From Bacteroidota bacterium (GTDB lineage Bacteria > Bacteroidota > Bacteroidia > Chitinophagales > UBA2359): 7,848 nucleotides of DNA. Shown here in pieces: positions 4,811-7,848 of the stretch. The notes beneath the pieces are model-generated. The model worked only from the letters and a program-made list of their open reading frames with translations. It did not search any database and had not been told where the DNA came from. The stretch's first letter is position 1. Each line of letters begins with the position of its first letter. Location of the stretch: contig JAHDCM010000087.1 in the NCBI GenBank assembly GCA_020629895.1, forward strand, positions 1 to 7,848, read 5' to 3'. Position numbers and translations under genes: made by a program.

Positions 4811-7672
4811 CTATTCCAATTCTTCCTTTAAAAAACGCCCTGTATGACTCGTTGGATGCTTCGCCACCTTTTCAGGTGTCCCTACGACTAGCACCTCTCC
4901 TCCTCCACTTCCTCCTTCTGGCCCAATATCAATAATGTGATCCGCTACCTTAATCACATCCATGTTATGCTCAATAATAATCACAGTATTTCCCTTATCC
5001 ACTAGGCGTTGCAAAACACTTAATAACATCCGAATATCCTCAAAATGAAGTCCCGTAGTCGGCTCATCCAAAATATAACAAGTTTTACCTGTATCCCTTT
5101 TTTGAAGTTCGGAAGCCAACTTTACCCGCTGTGCCTCTCCTCCCGAAAGCGTAGTTGCCTGTTGTCCCAATGTAATATAGGTTAAACCTACATCTTCTAG
5201 CGTTTTTAGCATGCGATGGATACGTGGTAAATGTTCAAAAAAGCGAACCGCCTCCTCTACGGTCATATTCAATATATCACTAATCGACTTCCCTTTATAC
5301 CGTACCTCTAGTGTTTCTCGATTATATCGCCTACCCAAGCACCGCTCACAAAGCACATGCACATCAGGTAAAAAATTCATTTCGATCACTTTCATACCTC
5401 CCCCTTGACATACTTCACAACGCCCACCCTTGACATTAAAAGAAAAACGCCCTGGTTTATAACCTCTAATTTGAGCTTCTGGTATTTTGGTAAACAATTG
5501 GCGGATATGTGTAAACACGCCAATATAAGTAGCAGGATTAGAACGGGGAGTACGCCCAATAGGCGATTGGTCAATTTCAATTACTTTATCCAAATGCTCT
5601 AAGCCTTCTATTTTGCCGTAAGCCAAAGGGCGTTTTATAGCCCGATAAAAGTGTTGATTAAGAATGGGATACAATGTTTCATTCACTAGGGTCGATTTTC
5701 CACTTCCCGAAACACCCGTTACACAAATCAAGGTTCCTAACGGGAAACGCACCGTAACATTTTGTAAATTATTACCACTCGCTTTTTTCAACACCAACTT
5801 TTTCCCATTTCCCTTTCTGCGTTTCTTCGGAATTTCTATTTTTTTCTTACCCGATAAATAATCAGCGGTCAATGTTGGCTTTTTCAGAAAAGCTTTAGGC
5901 CGTCCTTCTGCTACAATTTCTCCACCGTGCTTACCTGCTCCTGGCCCAATATCTATCACATAATCAGCCGCCAACATAATATCCTTATCATGTTCTACCA
6001 CCAATACCGTATTCCCTCCTTTACTCAACTGCTTCAAGGCCTTTATCAAACGATGATTATCGCGTTGATGTAGCCCAATACTAGGTTCATCTAAAATGTA
6101 AGTAATGCCCACCAGTTGAGAACCTATTTGTGTAGCGAGGCGGATACGTTGCGATTCGCCGCCCGATAAGGTACGAGAAGGACGATTGAGATGAAGATAA
6201 TTTAAGCCCACATTCAACAAGAATCCCAAACGAGCCTTTATTTCCTTCATTACATCCCTAGCAATCGCCTTTTGTTTTTTGGTCAATTTCTTTTCGGCTT
6301 GTCCTACCCACTCATACAACTTCTCAATATCCATACTGGTCAAGTCCGAAATATTTTTCTCTTGAATTTTAAAGTGTAAAGCCTCCTTCTTCAATCGCTG
6401 TCCCTCACAAGTGGGGCAAGCCTCTTTTCGCATAAACTGCTCTGCCCATCGTCGTAAACCTTCCGAACTAGAACGATCATTATAGCACCTTCTTACTCCT
6501 GTCAAAATTCCTTCAAAATCGACCTTATACGTTTTCTTTTTCCCCTTCCCAAAATCCATTTCTACCTCAATGGTTTTCCCACCTGTTCCTTCTAATAAAA
6601 TATTTAGTGCTTGTGGTGGAATTTTATTGATGGGAGTTTTAAAGGTAAAACCGAACTGTTTAGCAATTGCCCGCACTTTTTTGTACGTATAATTTTCCCG
6701 TTCCTCGCCCAATGGCACAATCCCCTTCTTACTAATACTCAAACTATCATCTGGAATTACTCTTTTCATATCAATATCTCGCACAAAACCCAAGCCTTTA
6801 CAACTAGGACAATACCCATAAGGCGAATTAAAGGAAAAAGTATTTGGAGAAGGTTCTTCATACGAAATACCCGAATCAGGACACATCAACAGCTTGCTGA
6901 ATACCCGCACCTCATTCGTATCATAATTCATCACCATCATCATTCCCTCGCCCGCTCGCATCGCTGTTTCAATGGACTCACTCAAACGTTGATGCATTGA
7001 TTTTGTGACCTTCAAACGATCGACTACAATTTCAATATCATGAATTTTATAACGATCTACCTGCATCTTAGGTACCAACTCCACAATTTCACCATCTACC
7101 CGCACCTTCACATAACCCTGCTTGCGAATCTGCTCAAACAACTCTCGATAATGTCCCTTACGCCCCTTTACCACAGGAGCCAATAAGACAATCTTCTTCC
7201 CATCATAATACTCCTCGATATAATCAATAATTTGCTGTTCGGTAAAACGCGTCATCTTTTTGCCTGTCTTGTATGAGTAGGCTTCACCTGTACGAGCAAA
7301 TAATAAGCGCAAAAAGTCATATATCTCCGTAATCGTTCCTACCGTAGAACGCGGATTCCGATTTGTCGTTTTCTGTTCAATCGAAATAACAGGACTCAAG
7401 CCTGTAATTTTCTCTACATCTGGTCGCTCCATATTGCCTACAAACTGCCGCGCATAAGCCGAAAAACTCTCCATATACCGTCGCTGCCCTTCTGCATAAA
7501 TCGTATCAAAAGCCAACGACGACTTCCCACTGCCACTAATACCTGTGATCACCACCATCTTGTTCCGAGGAATATGAATATCAATATCTTTCAAATTATG
7601 TACCCGCGCGCCATACACACTCAGCGATTCTATTTCTATATCGCTAATTGCAGGAAGATCATTTGCCTTCAT
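4811..7672 (-). CDS. uvrA: Excinuclease ABC subunit A (UvrA), 953 aa
   Basis: This is the DNA-damage recognition ATPase of nucleotide excision repair. It acts as a dimer, loads UvrB at lesions and then leaves. Both ABC ATPase modules are complete: Walker A GISGSGKSS (44-52) and GVSGSGKST (653-661), signatures LSGGESQR (502-509) and LSGGEAQR (842-849), and Walker B YILDEPSIGLH (525-535) and ILDEPTTGLH (867-876). The second zinc module, needed for DNA binding, is intact (Cys752, Cys755, Cys775, Cys778). The first one reads CPDS (264-267) and CPSC (288-291), so one of four Cys is replaced by Ser, a pattern I recall from other Bacteroidota UvrA proteins. CPTCEG (419-424) is also present. The length is full and there is no frameshift. 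The ATG at 7672 has a normal N-terminus ahead of the conserved VYGARVHNLKDI block. The gene is alone on this strand, convergent with the channel gene. No SOS-type box was recognised upstream. Confidence 0.98.
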   Translation of the reverse strand: MKANDLPAISDIEIESLSVYGARVHNLKDIDIHIPRNKMVVITGISGSGKSSLAFDTIYAEGQRRYMESFSAYARQFVGNMERPDVEKITGLSPVISIEQKTTNRNPRSTVGTITEIYDFLRLLFARTGEAYSYKTGKKMTRFTEQQIIDYIEEYYDGKKIVLLAPVVKGRKGHYRELFEQIRKQGYVKVRVDGEIVELVPKMQVDRYKIHDIEIVVDRLKVTKSMHQRLSESIETAMRAGEGMMMVMNYDTNEVRVFSKLLMCPDSGISYEEPSPNTFSFNSPYGYCPSCKGLGFVRDIDMKRVIPDDSLSISKKGIVPLGEERENYTYKKVRAIAKQFGFTFKTPINKIPPQALNILLEGTGGKTIEVEMDFGKGKKKTYKVDFEGILTGVRRCYNDRSSSEGLRRWAEQFMRKEACPTCEGQRLKKEALHFKIQEKNISDLTSMDIEKLYEWVGQAEKKLTKKQKAIARDVMKEIKARLGFLLNVGLNYLHLNRPSRTLSGGESQRIRLATQIGSQLVGITYILDEPSIGLHQRDNHRLIKALKQLSKGGNTVLVVEHDKDIMLAADYVIDIGPGAGKHGGEIVAEGRPKAFLKKPTLTADYLSGKKKIEIPKKRRKGNGKKLVLKKASGNNLQNVTVRFPLGTLICVTGVSGSGKSTLVNETLYPILNQHFYRAIKRPLAYGKIEGLEHLDKVIEIDQSPIGRTPRSNPATYIGVFTHIRQLFTKIPEAQIRGYKPGRFSFNVKGGRCEVCQGGGMKVIEMNFLPDVHVLCERCLGRRYNRETLEVRYKGKSISDILNMTVEEAVRFFEHLPRIHRMLKTLEDVGLTYITLGQQATTLSGGEAQRVKLASELQKRDTGKTCYILDEPTTGLHFEDIRMLLSVLQRLVDKGNTVIIIEHNMDVIKVADHIIDIGPEGGSGGGEVLVVGTPEKVAKHPTSHTGRFLKEELE

Positions 7673-7780
7673 GTATAAGTTTGTAATCTAGTTGAAAATA
7701 ATTGACTGGATAGGAGCATAAAGATACAATAAAAGGAAAGCATTTTTTATATTTTGAGATAATTAGTAATTTGGGCGCAT
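7673..7780 (-). promoter_or_regulatory. uvrA leader with possible -7 element
   Basis: This 108-nt AT-rich stretch precedes uvrA and must hold its promoter if the gene is transcribed alone. On the minus strand TATCTTTA (plus positions 7719-7726) matches the Bacteroidota -7 consensus TAnnTTTG at 7 of 8 fixed and free positions. It would place transcription start about 40 nt before the ATG. No TTG or TTTG -33 element is visible at the usual distance, so the assignment is weak. No Shine-Dalgarno site precedes the ATG. No open frame with an ATG of useful length was found here. Confidence 0.25.
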
Positions 7781-7840
7781 CCTTTTTTCGCCTCGCCTGT
7801 CAATGCCTGAACGCATCAACAGGTACGAGACGAAAAAAGG
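7781..7840. repeat. Long imperfect inverted repeat at right edge
   Basis: The left arm is 7781-7800 (CCTTTTTTCGCCTCGCCTGT). It pairs with the right arm 7819-7840, which ends CGAAAAAAGG. The pairing has 10 bp perfect, one C:A mismatch, 4 bp (CTCG), a 2-nt bulge on the right arm, then 5 bp (CCTGT/ACAGG). Inside, ATGC (7803-7806) and GCAT (7813-7816) add a small tip stem around CTGAAC. On either strand the T run comes on the 5' side and the A run on the 3' side, which is opposite to an intrinsic terminator. The element is richer in GC than the adjoining leader. It could be a dispersed palindromic repeat (REP or MITE-like), a mobile-element end, or a structured RNA. Only one copy is in the window. 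Confidence 0.6.
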
Positions 7841-7848
7841 TCGGGCTA

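Noticed and set aside
6611..7000. 129-codon open frame on the plus strand
   Set aside because: It is antisense to uvrA. Its His/Ile/Arg-rich translation, including a run of His, mirrors the uvrA codons for Met and Asn and is not a protein signature.
7714..7848. Plus-strand frame open to the right edge
   Set aside because: No ATG or GTG start was found. The only possible start is a TTG at 7771, and most of the frame is the inverted repeat.

Overview
The window looks like chromosomal DNA of a Bacteroidota bacterium (Cytophagales or a relative is my guess; this is inference). The reasons are the AT-leaning composition, A-rich leaders with few Shine-Dalgarno sites, the UvrA type (953 residues, with a degenerate first zinc module), and a sigma-70-family factor followed by a small unrecognised protein. 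No tRNA, rRNA, CRISPR array, transposase or phage gene is visible.

Layout: (1) Positions 1-2584, minus strand, hold three tightly packed glycosyltransferase genes read right to left. A GT4 enzyme (1403-2584) is followed after 10 nt by a second GT4-like enzyme with a TTG start (139-1392). That gene overlaps by 11 nt the start of a third glycosyltransferase, cut by the left edge (1-149). This is one end of a surface-polysaccharide cluster (LPS O-chain, capsule or exopolysaccharide). (2) Positions 2585-2852 are a 268-nt divergent intergenic region with one short palindrome and no compelling promoter. (3) Positions 2853-4759, plus strand, hold an ECF-like sigma factor with a GTG start, a 71-residue soluble protein of unknown function, and a multi-helix MscS-type mechanosensitive channel of the TM_helix/CmpX kind. 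They are likely one transcription unit. (4) A perfect 14-bp hairpin (4771-4802) separates this unit from the convergent gene that follows. (5) Positions 4811-7672, minus strand, hold full-length uvrA, the damage-recognition ATPase of nucleotide excision repair. (6) Positions 7673-7848 hold the AT-rich uvrA leader and, at the right edge, a GC-richer long imperfect inverted repeat (7781-7840) that does not have the polarity of an intrinsic terminator.

How the genes relate: the glycosyltransferases work together in glycan assembly, and uvrA is an independent housekeeping gene. The sigma/small-protein/channel trio is the most interesting part. It recalls, in gene content only, the association of the sigma factor SigX with the MscS-like protein CmpX in Pseudomonas, and suggests an envelope or osmotic stress circuit. 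The trio is the best candidate here for an under-described system, but the functional link is an inference from gene order.
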